Shown: positions 16,651-26,733, counted from the first letter of the stretch. The stretch: DNA of 32,842 nt from an uncultured Helicobacter sp. (GCA_949299115.1 CASFZH010000026.1:1-32842), one strand, 5' to 3'. Translations and numbers: made by a program. Notes: generated by a model from the sequence alone, not told the origin.

Positions 16651-17931
16651 TTATTGTAATGCCTGTTGTAGATCACTTATCAAATCATCTGCATTTTCTA
16701 AACCAATGCTTAAGCGAATCATATTTGGCAAGATTCCTACTGCTTCTAATTCTTGTTGATTTAGCTGCGAATGCGTTGTGCTAGCTGGATGCACAATTAA
16801 CGATTTAGTATCACCAATGTTTACAACGATACTGAAAAGTTTGGTGCTATTGACAATTCTTTTTGCTTCATTAAAATCTCCATTTATTTCAAAGGAGATT
16901 AATCCACTAGCTAGATTCTCATGCGAATATTTTTGAATAAATTGATAATATTCATTCTTTTCTAATCCGGGATAATTTACACTTTTTACCTTTTTATGTG
17001 TTGTTAAAAATTCTGCAATTTTCTTAGCATTTATGCTATGTTCCTTGATTCTAACCTTTAATGTTTCCAATCCTTGAATGGCTAACCATGAGTTAAAGGG
17101 GGATAACGTCGCACCGATATCTCGCAATAACCCTATTCTTACACGTAATGTAAAAATGGGTAGAGATAAGTCAGTATACACTAATCCATGATAGCTCGCA
17201 TCTGGCTCATTAAAATGTTTATAACGTGGATTACCCTTAATATATTCATTCAATCCCTCACGTTCAACAATAGCTCCACCTAAAACGCTACCTTGTCCGC
17301 TTATATATTTACTCAAACTATGCACCACAACATCAGCTCCATGTTTTATGGGTTGTATAAGAAGAGGTGTGGCTACGGTATTATCAACAATGCTAATAAT
17401 ACCGTGTTTCTTGGCAATATTAACAATAGATTCTATATCTGATACGGATATTTGAGGATTTGATATGCTCTCAAAAAAGATTGCTTTTGTTTTAGAATCG
17501 ATGAGTGGCTCTATCGTCTCTATTCTATCAACATCAAAAATCCGAGTAGTAATACCAAATCGTTTTAATGTGTGCACAAATAATGCTGTAGTCCCACCAT
17601 AGATTTTATTAGCAACCACTATATTATCGCCGCTTTCGCAGAGATTCACAATAGCATAAAAAACCGCACTTGCACCAGATGCGGTTGCAACACTTGCACT
17701 ACCATTTTCTAAGACTGCTAACCTTTTTTCTAAAACATCTGTTGTGGGATTTGCGATTCTTGTATAAATGTTGCCTAATTCCTGAAGAGCAAATCGTGCT
17801 CCTGCTTGCTCACTACTGTCAAAACCATAGGCTATATTCTGATAGATAGGAACACTCATTGTTTGCTGTTCTCCTCGCTCATAGCCAAAATGTATGGCTA
17901 ATGTTTCTTTACTAAAAGATTTATTATTCAT
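16651..17931 (-). CDS. metY: O-acetylhomoserine sulfhydrylase
   Basis: A 426-residue PLP enzyme of the Cys/Met metabolism family that makes homocysteine or methionine from O-acetylhomoserine and sulfide or methanethiol. Markers: YTRIANPT near 56-63, the SGASAVFYA block, VDNTVATPLL and the PLP lysine K208 in HSLSKYISGQG; the C-terminus contains HPASTTHSQL and IRLSIGLENADDL. Full length, with AAAGG upstream of the ATG. It resembles C. jejuni Cj1727c. It stands alone and is transcribed away from the metal efflux operon across a 488-bp region. Methionine gamma-lyase and cystathionine gamma-synthase belong to the same family, but the length and the HPASTTHSQ block favour MetY. Confidence 0.92.
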   Translation of the reverse strand: MNNKSFSKETLAIHFGYERGEQQTMSVPIYQNIAYGFDSSEQAGARFALQELGNIYTRIANPTTDVLEKRLAVLENGSASVATASGASAVFYAIVNLCESGDNIVVANKIYGGTTALFVHTLKRFGITTRIFDVDRIETIEPLIDSKTKAIFFESISNPQISVSDIESIVNIAKKHGIISIVDNTVATPLLIQPIKHGADVVVHSLSKYISGQGSVLGGAIVEREGLNEYIKGNPRYKHFNEPDASYHGLVYTDLSLPIFTLRVRIGLLRDIGATLSPFNSWLAIQGLETLKVRIKEHSINAKKIAEFLTTHKKVKSVNYPGLEKNEYYQFIQKYSHENLASGLISFEINGDFNEAKRIVNSTKLFSIVVNIGDTKSLIVHPASTTHSQLNQQELEAVGILPNMIRLSIGLENADDLISDLQQALQ

Positions 17932-18419
17932 AACTTAACCTTTATTTTTAATTATATAAAATGGAATTATAATATTAATTATATTAAAAAATTCTTAATC
18001 ATAATTATATTGTATTATTTTGATAATAAGATAAACATAGCATAAAACAATGTCATAATCATTTGTATTTTACATCTACATATACATACATATAATATCA
18101 TATATAGTAAAGTATTTCGTAATTTTGACATATTAGTGAGATAGGTACGTTATAACATAATATGTACAACATATTAGATTTTTAATGTACACTAAAAATC
18201 TATAAAATCTCATATTTATCGCGTTTTAATAAAGAATAAATATGTAAGGAGATGTTTTTTGTGATTCTAAAAATAAGAAAAATCATATATCCTTTATTAA
18301 ATAGATACTCTATCTGATTTGTATTTAGATACAATTAATTTTCACACATTAACCTATTTATATTAATATAACAAATACATTTAAACCCTATACATGTTAT
18401 AGGTATATAGGAGTATGAT
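17932..18419. other. Divergent regulatory region between metY and cznC
   Basis: 488 bases of very AT-rich sequence. It contains the AT-rich dyad at 18013-18028, a strong Shine-Dalgarno-like AAGGAG at 18246-18251 followed only by an 18-codon frame, and near the cznC start a CTATA/TATAG dyad (about 18388-18402) that could be an operator or leader stem. No larger gene is seen. Confidence 0.5.
18013..18028. promoter_or_regulatory. AT-rich dyad between metY and cznC, possible Fur-type operator
   Basis: TATTAT and ATAATA separated by TTTG. The 14-mer ATTATTTTGATAAT inside it is identical to the one upstream of cjaA. It lies about 80 bases before metY on the minus strand and about 390 bases before cznC, so metY would be the likelier target. 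Confidence 0.25.
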
Positions 18420-19649
18420 TTGTCTCGATTTTTTGTAATGCTTTGTGTGTTGTGTTTTTTTTCCAAAGCAGAAGATTCTCAATTTTCCTACGATTTTCCA
18501 TACAAAGCATTAGATGTTATCCTATACAATAATGAGAAACTTAAGCAATTAGAATTTGAAATCAAATCTTTAGAATTTCAGGCTAAATCAGAATCTAAAT
18601 GGGATAATGTAAGACTAAATTTTGGTTATAGCAATGCTGAAATTCTTATGCCATTTAACCCTAGTGCGAATGAAATGCAAAATATTTTTATTGGATTGGA
18701 ACAAGATTTTGATATGAATCAAAAGAGAAAATTGCAAGCACAAATTACAAATAAAGAAGCAAAAATAAAATTACTAGAATTAAAAAATTTAAAAAATCAA
18801 TATATCTTTACCATGATTACAGAATCTATCAATACAGAAAAGAATAAAAAAATTCTCCAACTTACACAAAATGCTATGAAAAATCTTGATATTGTGCTAC
18901 ATAGTTTAAAGACCTCAAGTAATTTTAATCCTATGCAGATTCAAAAACTTAATCTCTTAAAGGCAAAATTACAAATTAAATATAATGACACAGCAAATCA
19001 GTTAAAAAATTCTCATATTGTTATGAGTGAAATAAGCTTTGAACACAGCAATCAAAATCCCATTGTTACACCTCTATTTGATAAGGAAATAATAAAAACT
19101 ATAAAACAACAAAATTTTATAGAGCAAATTTTACATAGTAATTATGATATTCAAGCTTCTGTATTGCGTAATGAAATTGCACAAGATTCTATAAAACTCG
19201 CAAGAAAATCTTATATCCCTGATATAACTATTGGTGGCAGTTATATGTTTAGAGTCAATAGAACAGATATGTTTGCCTTGCAAGTATCTCTACCTATGCC
19301 ACTTTATGGTAAAGAAAAATATACTGTGCAACAAACACAATACCAAAATATGATAAGACAAAGTCAAATTACGGAAACCAAAAATCGTATCAAGCACAAC
19401 GTTCATAATCTTTTAACACAATTACAAACATTAGAAGATAATCTCAATGTAATCGATGAGGTATTGTTACCATCGAATCAAAAAATAGTAGATTTGTACC
19501 GCCATCATTCCACAAGTCAAACCAACGCATTTGTGGAATTTTATACCGCCTTGAATGAGCAAGTTGATGCAGAGATACTCAAAATAGAAGTTTTATCACA
19601 AATATCTATCATTTATTGGAATCTACAATCTCTAAAAGGTGCAATATGA
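18420..19649 (+). CDS. cznC: Outer-membrane efflux protein of the metal pump (TolC family)
   Basis: A 409-residue OEP/TolC-family protein, the outer-membrane channel of the three-part metal efflux pump encoded by this operon. A signal peptide is evident (cleavage near FFSKA/ED), followed by two helix-rich repeats (about 25-210 and 225-405) typical of CzcC/CusC. The start is a TTG at 18420 with AGGAG six bases upstream; the ATG three bases downstream of that ribosome binding site is in another frame and stops at once. The last codons overlap cznB by four bases (ATGA). The symbol follows the H. pylori cznCBA operon (HP0971-HP0969), which has the same gene order. It is quite divergent in sequence, as usual for this family. 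Confidence 0.85.
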   Translation: MSRFFVMLCVLCFFSKAEDSQFSYDFPYKALDVILYNNEKLKQLEFEIKSLEFQAKSESKWDNVRLNFGYSNAEILMPFNPSANEMQNIFIGLEQDFDMNQKRKLQAQITNKEAKIKLLELKNLKNQYIFTMITESINTEKNKKILQLTQNAMKNLDIVLHSLKTSSNFNPMQIQKLNLLKAKLQIKYNDTANQLKNSHIVMSEISFEHSNQNPIVTPLFDKEIIKTIKQQNFIEQILHSNYDIQASVLRNEIAQDSIKLARKSYIPDITIGGSYMFRVNRTDMFALQVSLPMPLYGKEKYTVQQTQYQNMIRQSQITETKNRIKHNVHNLLTQLQTLEDNLNVIDEVLLPSNQKIVDLYRHHSTSQTNAFVEFYTALNEQVDAEILKIEVLSQISIIYWNLQSLKGAI

Positions 19650-20605
19650 AACGTATTCCTATTTTATTTCTGATTCTCTCTGTTTGCTTATATACAAACA
19701 TACAAGCAAACAAGCTACGTATTCCTACAATTACTGTAACCAAACAAAACATCGCAGATTCAAAACAATATTATGGGACTCTTACTGCGGATGAAAGTCG
19801 TATTTATAGTATTAATATGCGAACAGATGGCTTTGTGGAAAATTTATTTGTTACAGCAAATTACACAAAGGTAGCCAAAAATGATGCTTTATTTGCTATG
19901 TATTCTCCTGAATTAGTTGATGCTCAAAGTGAATTTTTAGCGACTTATAACCATTCGCATCTTGCTAAACAAAAACTAGAGCTTCTTGGTGTTAGTAATA
20001 AGGAAATTGCAAGATTGCAAAAAAATCGCAAGATTTTGAATAAAGTAACATTTTATGCTCCATCCGATGGCATTATATTTGTAAAAAATATTAATATTGG
20101 TAGTGGTATAAAAAAAGGTGATGAAGTTCTTAGAATCATAAACATAGATTCTTTGTGGGTACTTGCCAATATCAATCAAGAAGATTTGGCATTTATCACA
20201 CAAGGAAATCACAAAGCATATGTAAGCATAGAGGGATTTCATGAAAAAATACCATTACAATTTGATAGAATCTATCCGGAAATCACTGATAGTTTTGTTA
20301 GAGCACGTTTTATTTTGTCTAATCCCAAACACACATTTTTTCCCAATATGTTTGCCTATATCACAATAGAATCTGATGCAAAATCACGGCTTACTTTGCC
20401 AAAGCATGCAGTTTTATTGAAAAATAATAAATATTTCGTTTTTATTGAAGACGATGGAGAATTTTTACCACAAGAAATACAAGCAAGACGAATTTTGGGT
20501 ACATCGCTCTATGAAATTATAGACGGCTTACAAGAGGGAGACAGAGTGGCTAAAAATGCGTTATTTATTTTAGATTCTGATGCACAAAATAACGGGGATT
20601 TTTAG
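19646..20605 (+). CDS. cznB: Periplasmic adaptor of the metal efflux pump
   Basis: A 319-residue HlyD/CusB-type membrane fusion protein that bridges the inner-membrane pump and the outer-membrane channel. It has an N-terminal signal (about 1-21), a YYGTLTADESRIY beta-barrel start, a lipoyl-type half (RTDGFVENLFV), a short helical hairpin (about 85-125, MYSPELVDAQSEFLATYNHS), the second lipoyl half (VTFYAPSDGIIFVKNI) and a C-terminal beta barrel with GDRVAKNALFILDSD. I chose the ATG at 19646, which overlaps the stop of cznC (ATGA) and has AAAAGG upstream. The next gene begins directly after its stop codon. No methionine-rich N-terminal extension is visible. CusB is the alternative name, depending on the metal. 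Confidence 0.88.
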   Translation: MKRIPILFLILSVCLYTNIQANKLRIPTITVTKQNIADSKQYYGTLTADESRIYSINMRTDGFVENLFVTANYTKVAKNDALFAMYSPELVDAQSEFLATYNHSHLAKQKLELLGVSNKEIARLQKNRKILNKVTFYAPSDGIIFVKNINIGSGIKKGDEVLRIINIDSLWVLANINQEDLAFITQGNHKAYVSIEGFHEKIPLQFDRIYPEITDSFVRARFILSNPKHTFFPNMFAYITIESDAKSRLTLPKHAVLLKNNKYFVFIEDDGEFLPQEIQARRILGTSLYEIIDGLQEGDRVAKNALFILDSDAQNNGDF

Positions 20606-23600
20606 ATGATAGATTCCCTTATTACATGGAGTGTGAAAAATAGAGTAGTTGTATTATTGGGTGTGTCAATATTGTTTTTGATTTCCCTCTATGCTTTACA
20701 AAAAGTTCGACTTGATGCTCTCCCAGATTTAAGTCCGCCTCAAGTAGTCGTACAAGTGGATTTTGCGAATCAAGGAGCAAAGATTGTAGAAGAGCAGGTT
20801 ACCTATCCCCTCATAAGCTCTCTTATGGCAATTTCTAATGTTGAAACAGTACGTGGAATCTCTAGCTATGAAAATGCCTTGATTTATGTAATTTTCAAAG
20901 ATAAAACAGATTTATATTGGGCAAGAAGTAGAATTTTAGAGCAGCTTAATCAAATAACCACACTGCCACAAAATGCTAAAATTTCGTTAGGTAGCGATTC
21001 TACAAGTGTGGGATGGGCATATCAATATGTCTTAAAAAGCGAAACAAAAGATTTAGCAGAGCTTAAAACATTACAAGATTTTTACTATAAGTATGCGTTG
21101 CTTGGAATTGATGGTGTCAGCGAAGTTGCAAGTATTGGGGGATTTAGCCAAAATTATGAAATCACAATTGATAATGCTAAAATCGTGCGTTATGACTTAA
21201 CTTTTGAAGAAATCATTAATGCTATACAAGCTGCGAATAATGAAAGTGGTGGGGGTGTCCTCTTAGAAGATGGATTTGAAAGGATTATTCGTACAAATGG
21301 CTATCTAAAAGATATAAACGATATAGAAAATATCATTATAAAAACTCTTAATACTATTCCATTAAGAATCAAAGACATAGCAGAAGTCAATCTCGTGCCA
21401 AAACCACGTAGAGGTGCAGCAGACCTAAATGGTGATGGTGAAGTTGTGGGCGGTATCGTTATGGTAAAATATGGAGGTAATACATATCAGACTTTGCAAA
21501 AGATAAAACAAAAAGTTAAAGAGTTAAATGCTACAAATGATTCAGTTAAAATAGAATCTGTTTATGACCGAAGTGATCTTATAGAAAAAGCTATAAAAAA
21601 TCTTATTATGACTCTTCTTGAAGAAAGCATTATTGTATTATTGGTAAGCATTATTTTTTTATTACACTTTAGAAGTGCTTTTATCATCATTATCACATTG
21701 CCATTATGTATTGCCATAAGCTTTTTGTTAATGGTAATCTTTGGGATAGAATCTACCATCATGAGTTTGGGAGGCATTGCCATTGCCATTGGGGCTATGG
21801 TTGATGCGGCTATCGTCATGATTGAAAATGCCCATAAGAATCTCACCAAAGCACCTTCTCAGTGCAATAGAGAATCCATTATACTTTCTAGTGCCAAACA
21901 AGTTGGTAGCCCCATATTTTTTGCATTAATTATTATTGTTATTTCATTTTTACCTATATTCGCCTTAAGTGGACAAGAAGAGAGACTTTTTAGCCCTCTT
22001 GCTTTTACTAAAACATTTGCGATGCTTATTGGTGCAATTTTATCTGTTACAATCGTCCCAATTTTAATGGTTATCTTCATTAAAGGTAGAATCATAGCTG
22101 AAGAGAAAAACCCTATTAATCTTTTTTGCATCAAAATATACCAAAAAGCATTGGATATTGTTTTAAAAATTAAATGGATATTTTTAACAATATGCTTCTT
22201 ATCACTAAGTTTCATCTTTATTATCTATAAAAATCTTAATTGGGAGTTTATGCCTCAAATCAATGAAGGCATTATGATGTATATGCCTGTAAGCAATGTG
22301 TCTCCAAATATTGAAGTGGGATTAGCATATCTCAAAGAAGTGGATTCTATACTTAAAGGATTTGATGAGGTAGAAAGTGTCTTTGGTAAAGTAGGTAGGG
22401 CAAATACGAGTTCTGACCCAGCACCATTATCTATGTTGGAAGTATATATTCATTTAAAACCACAGTCAGAATGGAAACACAAGCAATCTTTACGTGCTTT
22501 ACGTGATAAATTTGAGAATGCTTTGCAAATCAAAGGAATCACAAACTCATGGACATATCCGATACGTGGTCGTACTGATATGCTTTTAACGGGTATCCGT
22601 ACACCACTTGGTATAAAACTGTATGGCAATGATAGAAAAGTATTAGAATCGTTGTCATTACAAATAGAATCTAAACTTAAAACTTTACAAGAGAGCCTAT
22701 CAGTATTTGCAGAAAGGGCAAATAGTGGCTATTATCTTGATATACAAATACATGATGAAAAACTAGCACGTTATGGAATCAGCAAAGATTCTCTCTTCAC
22801 TGCTATCAATTTTGGACTTGGTGGAATAGAGATTACACGAAAAATTGATGGAGTGGAAAATTATCCTATTTCTATTCGATTACGAGATACACAAAGGAAT
22901 GATATTGAAGCGATTAAGTCTATTTATATTAAGACCGTCTTTGGTTTCTATCCTTTAAGAGAGCTAGCCACAATCACTTATAGTAATGCACCACAAGAAT
23001 TAAAAAGTGAAAAAGGCTTGGGGGTAAATTTTATTTACATTACTCCAAAGCAAGGGGTAAGCAGTAAAACTTATAAAGAAATAGCCACAAAAGCCTTGCA
23101 AGATATTGCCTTACCAAATGGATATTATTACGAATTTAGTGGAGAGAGTGAGTATTTAGAAAAAGCTCTTAATACATTGCGTTATATTGTGCCATTAAGT
23201 CTATTGCTTATTTTGGTGCTTATTTTCTTAGCTTTAAAAAATTGGGGCTATACATTACTTTGTTTTTGCACATTGCCCTTTGCAATCTTAGGGGGACTTA
23301 TCACGATTGATATATTGGGGTATAATCTTAGTATTGCTGGGATAGTAGGCATATTAGCATTATTAGGTATTGCTGCTGAAACGAGCATTGTCATGTTATT
23401 ATACCTAGACCAAAGTTATCATGAAGAAAAGGTAATGACATGTGATATTTTAAGAAATGCTGTTATACGCGGAGCGGCAAAAAGAGTTCGACCAAAACTC
23501 ATGACTGTCATGAGTATTATAGCTTCGCTCATACCTATTATGTATACACAGGGTGTTGGAAGTGAGATTATGAAAGCCATTGCTGCCCCAATGCTTGGCG

Positions 23601-23701
23601 GTATGATAACTAGCACACTTTTAACACTTTTTATCATTCCAATATGTTTCTATATTATGAAAAAAGTACTATTAAAAACTAATTGTATAAAACATTATTG
23701 A
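20606..23701 (+). CDS. cznA: Heavy-metal RND efflux pump, CznA/CusA type
   Basis: A 1031-residue proton-driven RND transporter that expels metal ions through the CznB and CznC partners. The proton-relay helix reads AIAIGAMVDAAIVMIENAH with D400 and E407, the signature of the Cu/Ag subgroup of heavy-metal RND pumps. Three methionines, M560 (MMYMP), M610 (APLSMLE) and M659 (TDMLLTG), have exactly the spacing of the CusA Cu(I)-binding trio (573, 623, 672). This argues for Cu(I)/Ag(I), whereas the syntenic H. pylori CznABC is reported to handle cadmium, zinc and nickel; the substrate therefore stays open. The gene starts at the base after the cznB stop, with GGGGA upstream. Twelve membrane helices and two periplasmic loops are as expected, and the length is normal. 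Confidence 0.92.
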   Translation: MIDSLITWSVKNRVVVLLGVSILFLISLYALQKVRLDALPDLSPPQVVVQVDFANQGAKIVEEQVTYPLISSLMAISNVETVRGISSYENALIYVIFKDKTDLYWARSRILEQLNQITTLPQNAKISLGSDSTSVGWAYQYVLKSETKDLAELKTLQDFYYKYALLGIDGVSEVASIGGFSQNYEITIDNAKIVRYDLTFEEIINAIQAANNESGGGVLLEDGFERIIRTNGYLKDINDIENIIIKTLNTIPLRIKDIAEVNLVPKPRRGAADLNGDGEVVGGIVMVKYGGNTYQTLQKIKQKVKELNATNDSVKIESVYDRSDLIEKAIKNLIMTLLEESIIVLLVSIIFLLHFRSAFIIIITLPLCIAISFLLMVIFGIESTIMSLGGIAIAIGAMVDAAIVMIENAHKNLTKAPSQCNRESIILSSAKQVGSPIFFALIIIVISFLPIFALSGQEERLFSPLAFTKTFAMLIGAILSVTIVPILMVIFIKGRIIAEEKNPINLFCIKIYQKALDIVLKIKWIFLTICFLSLSFIFIIYKNLNWEFMPQINEGIMMYMPVSNVSPNIEVGLAYLKEVDSILKGFDEVESVFGKVGRANTSSDPAPLSMLEVYIHLKPQSEWKHKQSLRALRDKFENALQIKGITNSWTYPIRGRTDMLLTGIRTPLGIKLYGNDRKVLESLSLQIESKLKTLQESLSVFAERANSGYYLDIQIHDEKLARYGISKDSLFTAINFGLGGIEITRKIDGVENYPISIRLRDTQRNDIEAIKSIYIKTVFGFYPLRELATITYSNAPQELKSEKGLGVNFIYITPKQGVSSKTYKEIATKALQDIALPNGYYYEFSGESEYLEKALNTLRYIVPLSLLLILVLIFLALKNWGYTLLCFCTLPFAILGGLITIDILGYNLSIAGIVGILALLGIAAETSIVMLLYLDQSYHEEKVMTCDILRNAVIRGAAKRVRPKLMTVMSIIASLIPIMYTQGVGSEIMKAIAAPMLGGMITSTLLTLFIIPICFYIMKKVLLKTNCIKHY

Positions 23702-24868
23702 TTTGCGGGAGTTCTATTTTTTGTGTGAATACATTGTCATACTTTATCATATATATTCACAACAGTGAGTTATGTGATCTATAAATAATCAGGTATTCTG
23801 TGCAATAATGTAAGATATACTGCTTGTCATTATTAAGCCTTGATTAAAATGTACTATAGAATCTTCCTATCATATTTCAGATTCTAATCTTTAGGATATG
23901 TGTTCTATAACACAGCCATAATGATATATAAGATTGTATCAAGTATTCTGCATATACTCTTTGTTTATCTATCCTAGTTGAGGTATACAGTTTTTACTCT
24001 ACATCTTTATAAAGCTTAGACTATTTACATAAGGACAGAATGATAAAAAATCTCATGATAGCATTTCCACGATAATATTTTTTAGAGACTCTAAAAGATA
24101 TTTTTTAATTATAATAGAGAACCACATAATCTACGAGGTGCAAAAAACAAATAGACTATAATAAATATTTATATTGATATTTCTCATGCAGTATCATACA
24201 TAGGTATCAAGAATGCTAGGGGACATGGATATTCCGTGCAGTGGATATTTAAATCCCAGAATATACATGCAAATATTATTGTAATTTTGTGCTACAAACT
24301 CAAAAAATGGATATATGACATCATATATTTAGCATATAAACCTCAATTATTTTTTTAATCCGCATGTTATGAAATCACATCTTATTTGTTAGACTATTGT
24401 GTTGAAGATGGATATTTATTGTATTTGTAATAATATAGAATCCATTATATCTATAACAAAGGCATGATGTTTTTTTTGCTATTTGATGTTTTACTATTTT
24501 TATAGAAATAAATGCACTCATTATTGAGAAGTAAAAACTTATATAATCACCATTTTTATTATATAAGATACAATACAGCATAATTGAAAATCTACAATGT
24601 ATTTCATTTCTTATACTTATATTCTCAATGCAAATGAGTGTAATGATTATTAAGAGCAAGATTCACAAGATTATTTCAAATAAAAAGCATACAAGATTCT
24701 AAGTTTAGTATAAGAACATAACAGAATACCTAAAAATTTTGTAACTTAGAATCTAAAAAAGATTCATGCTATTGAGTTGGTATGAGGTCAAATATCACAT
24801 ACAATCATATATTAAAGAGTATTCCCATTATTTTATGATTAGAAAATATTACAATCTGGGACATATAA
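23702..24868. other. 1.17 kb gap between cznA and mreC
   Basis: No gene supported. It holds the inverted repeat with T-run at 24075-24106, and a short GAATC/GATTC hairpin near 24748-24765 that resembles the spacer hairpin in the repeat cluster at 4065-4082. A 94-codon low-complexity frame on the minus strand (24375-24659) is rejected. Confidence 0.55.
24075..24106 (+). terminator. Long inverted repeat with T-run after cznCBA
   Basis: Positions 24075-24087 and 24089-24101 are complementary over 13 bases, with one G-T wobble and a single central A. The innermost 8 bp (TTTTAGAG/CTCTAAAA) are perfect. Six T follow at 24101-24106. It could end the cznCBA transcript, although it lies about 370 bases after the cznA stop. 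Confidence 0.42.
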
Positions 24869-25675
24869 CTAATCTGACTTATCATTTATATTATTTTGAT
24901 TAAGTCTAATGATTTGTGGAATCTTTGTATCAATAAGCCAAATATAATTTAAATTTTTATTGACACCATCAACCTTAATTTCAGCACGTAAATACGCATT
25001 TTCTCTTTTAATATTACCAATAGTCCCAACTTGTACACCTTCAAAGAAAATCCCGTCTGAACCGCTTGTAATAACATTATCTCCACTTTTAATACTTTGC
25101 CATGCAGGAATATAATCTACAATAATACCCCCATCATCTGTAGCACGTAGTGTGCCGGGTACACGATTCTCACCGATGTATACACTATAACTACACTCTT
25201 GATCACCATTCAAAATCCCAAGCAAATGATTATTTTCTTTACGTGCAATGCCAATGGCATAGCCATCTTTGATAAGACCAAATACTTTTGGTTCTTCTAT
25301 TGTCTGTGTGTAGGCAATCCAAATTTTTGTATATCTACCGAGTGTTACATATGATATAACTTTGACTAAATGCACATCTGGATCAATGTAATGTCGTTCT
25401 ATATCAAACGCATAGTGTAGATTATCAAACTCTGCTTTAAGAGCCTGATATTTAATTTTATCTTCTTCTAATGATTCAATTTGTTTCCGCATAGTTTGAA
25501 TCTGTTGTGCTTGATTAATATAGTTTCGGACGAATAAGGTTATATCTTCTTTTCTATCAAAATAAAATCCCTTGATTCCAAGAGAAAAAGTAAATACTTG
25601 TTCACGTAAAGTCGGAATAAAGCCAAAACTTGCAACTATAATAACAATAGCTATAAAAATAGCAAATATTCTCAC
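24869..25675 (-). CDS. mreC: Rod-shape protein MreC
   Basis: A 268-residue inner-membrane protein of the elongasome that links cytoplasmic MreB to periplasmic PBP2. It has one N-terminal helix (about 2-20), a coiled coil (about 52-88, QQIQTMRKQIESLEEDK region) and two beta-barrel domains in the periplasm, with the conserved PAWQSIKSGDNVITSGSDGIF block. It follows mreB by 20 bases and is the last gene of the fabZ-lpxA-clpX-mreB-mreC operon. No mreD follows; the candidate is the gene before mrdA at 12484-12960. Confidence 0.93.
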   Translation of the reverse strand: MRIFAIFIAIVIIVASFGFIPTLREQVFTFSLGIKGFYFDRKEDITLFVRNYINQAQQIQTMRKQIESLEEDKIKYQALKAEFDNLHYAFDIERHYIDPDVHLVKVISYVTLGRYTKIWIAYTQTIEEPKVFGLIKDGYAIGIARKENNHLLGILNGDQECSYSVYIGENRVPGTLRATDDGGIIVDYIPAWQSIKSGDNVITSGSDGIFFEGVQVGTIGNIKRENAYLRAEIKVDGVNKNLNYIWLIDTKIPQIIRLNQNNINDKSD

Positions 25676-25695
25676 CTTATGTCCCGTCTCTATAA

Positions 25696-26733
25696 TTAAC
25701 TTCTAGCTGCAATTCGTTCAAGCATATCCATATCTTCCATTGCCTTACCTGTTCCCTTAGCAACTGCAAGTAACGGTTCATCACCCACATAAACTGGTAA
25801 CTTCACAATATCAGAAAAATATTTATCAAGTTTTCTAATTAAGGCTCCACCACCTGTAAGTACAATACCGTTTTCGACAATATCTCCCGCTAAATCTGGT
25901 GGAACTTCCTCTAATACACCACGCAAAGCATTCCCCATTTCTTTAATCGGATCTTTAATAGCTTCACGTATATCTTCACTTGTGAGCTCTATAGAATTAA
26001 GCAATCCACTTACTTGATCTCTCCCCTTTACAAGTTTTGCAAGAGGTGTTTCAAGCGGTGAAGCACAACCAATCTCAATTTTGATTTCTTCAGCTGTCCT
26101 ATCACCTATCAGTAGATTAAATTTTCTACGCACATAATCCATAATAGCAAGATCAAGCTTATCGCCAGCTATTCTAATAGATTTTGAAATTACCAAACCC
26201 CCTAATGACAATACTCCAATTTCAGTTGTTCCTCCACCAATATCTACAACCAGACTTCCTTGTGGCTCTTGTATTGGTAAACCAGCACCAATAGCCGCTG
26301 CAAGTGGCTCTTCAATCAAGAAAACTTCTCTTGCACCAGCACTCATGGCAGATTCTTTGACTGCTTTTCTTTCGACAGAAGTCAAACCATAAGGGACACA
26401 AACCATAATTCTAGGGCGCATAAAGGATTTCCGTTTATGTGCTCTCTCGATAAAATAGCGAATCATTTTTTCTGTAATTTCAAAATCAGCTATAACACCA
26501 TCTCGTAATGGACGAATGGCACGAATATTATCTGGAGTTTTGCCTATCATTTCTTTAGCTTCTTTACCAACAGCCAAAATTTCACCATCACGATATTTAT
26601 CAACTTTAACTGCTACAATAGAGGGCTCATTAATTAAAATTTCATGTCCCTTTATCATTACAATAGTATTAGCCGTCCCCAAATCAATAGCAATATCATG
26701 TGAAAACCAGCCTACAAATTTATTCAAAAACAC
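25696..26733 (-). CDS. mreB: Actin-like rod-shape protein MreB
   Basis: A 345-residue bacterial actin that polymerises under the inner membrane and guides side-wall synthesis. The ATP-binding motifs are intact: DLGTANTIV near 17-25 (phosphate 1), DIGGGTTEIGVLSLGG (phosphate 2) and LTGGGALI (adenosine). A short hydrophobic/amphipathic start (MFLNKFVGWF) is suited to membrane contact. Length is normal. It starts 25 bases after clpX with an AAGGAG-type site and is followed by mreC. Confidence 0.98.
   Translation of the reverse strand: MFLNKFVGWFSHDIAIDLGTANTIVMIKGHEILINEPSIVAVKVDKYRDGEILAVGKEAKEMIGKTPDNIRAIRPLRDGVIADFEITEKMIRYFIERAHKRKSFMRPRIMVCVPYGLTSVERKAVKESAMSAGAREVFLIEEPLAAAIGAGLPIQEPQGSLVVDIGGGTTEIGVLSLGGLVISKSIRIAGDKLDLAIMDYVRRKFNLLIGDRTAEEIKIEIGCASPLETPLAKLVKGRDQVSGLLNSIELTSEDIREAIKDPIKEMGNALRGVLEEVPPDLAGDIVENGIVLTGGGALIRKLDKYFSDIVKLPVYVGDEPLLAVAKGTGKAMEDMDMLERIAARS

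Noticed and set aside
16566-16784. 72-codon hydrophobic frame on the plus strand
   Set aside because: Its 3' half is antisense to the end of metY, and the hydrophobic character comes from that shadow and AT-richness.
24375-24659. 94-codon frame on the minus strand between cznA and mreC
   Set aside because: Low-complexity Ile/Ser/Tyr-rich translation typical of AT-rich noncoding DNA, with no domain or conserved pattern.
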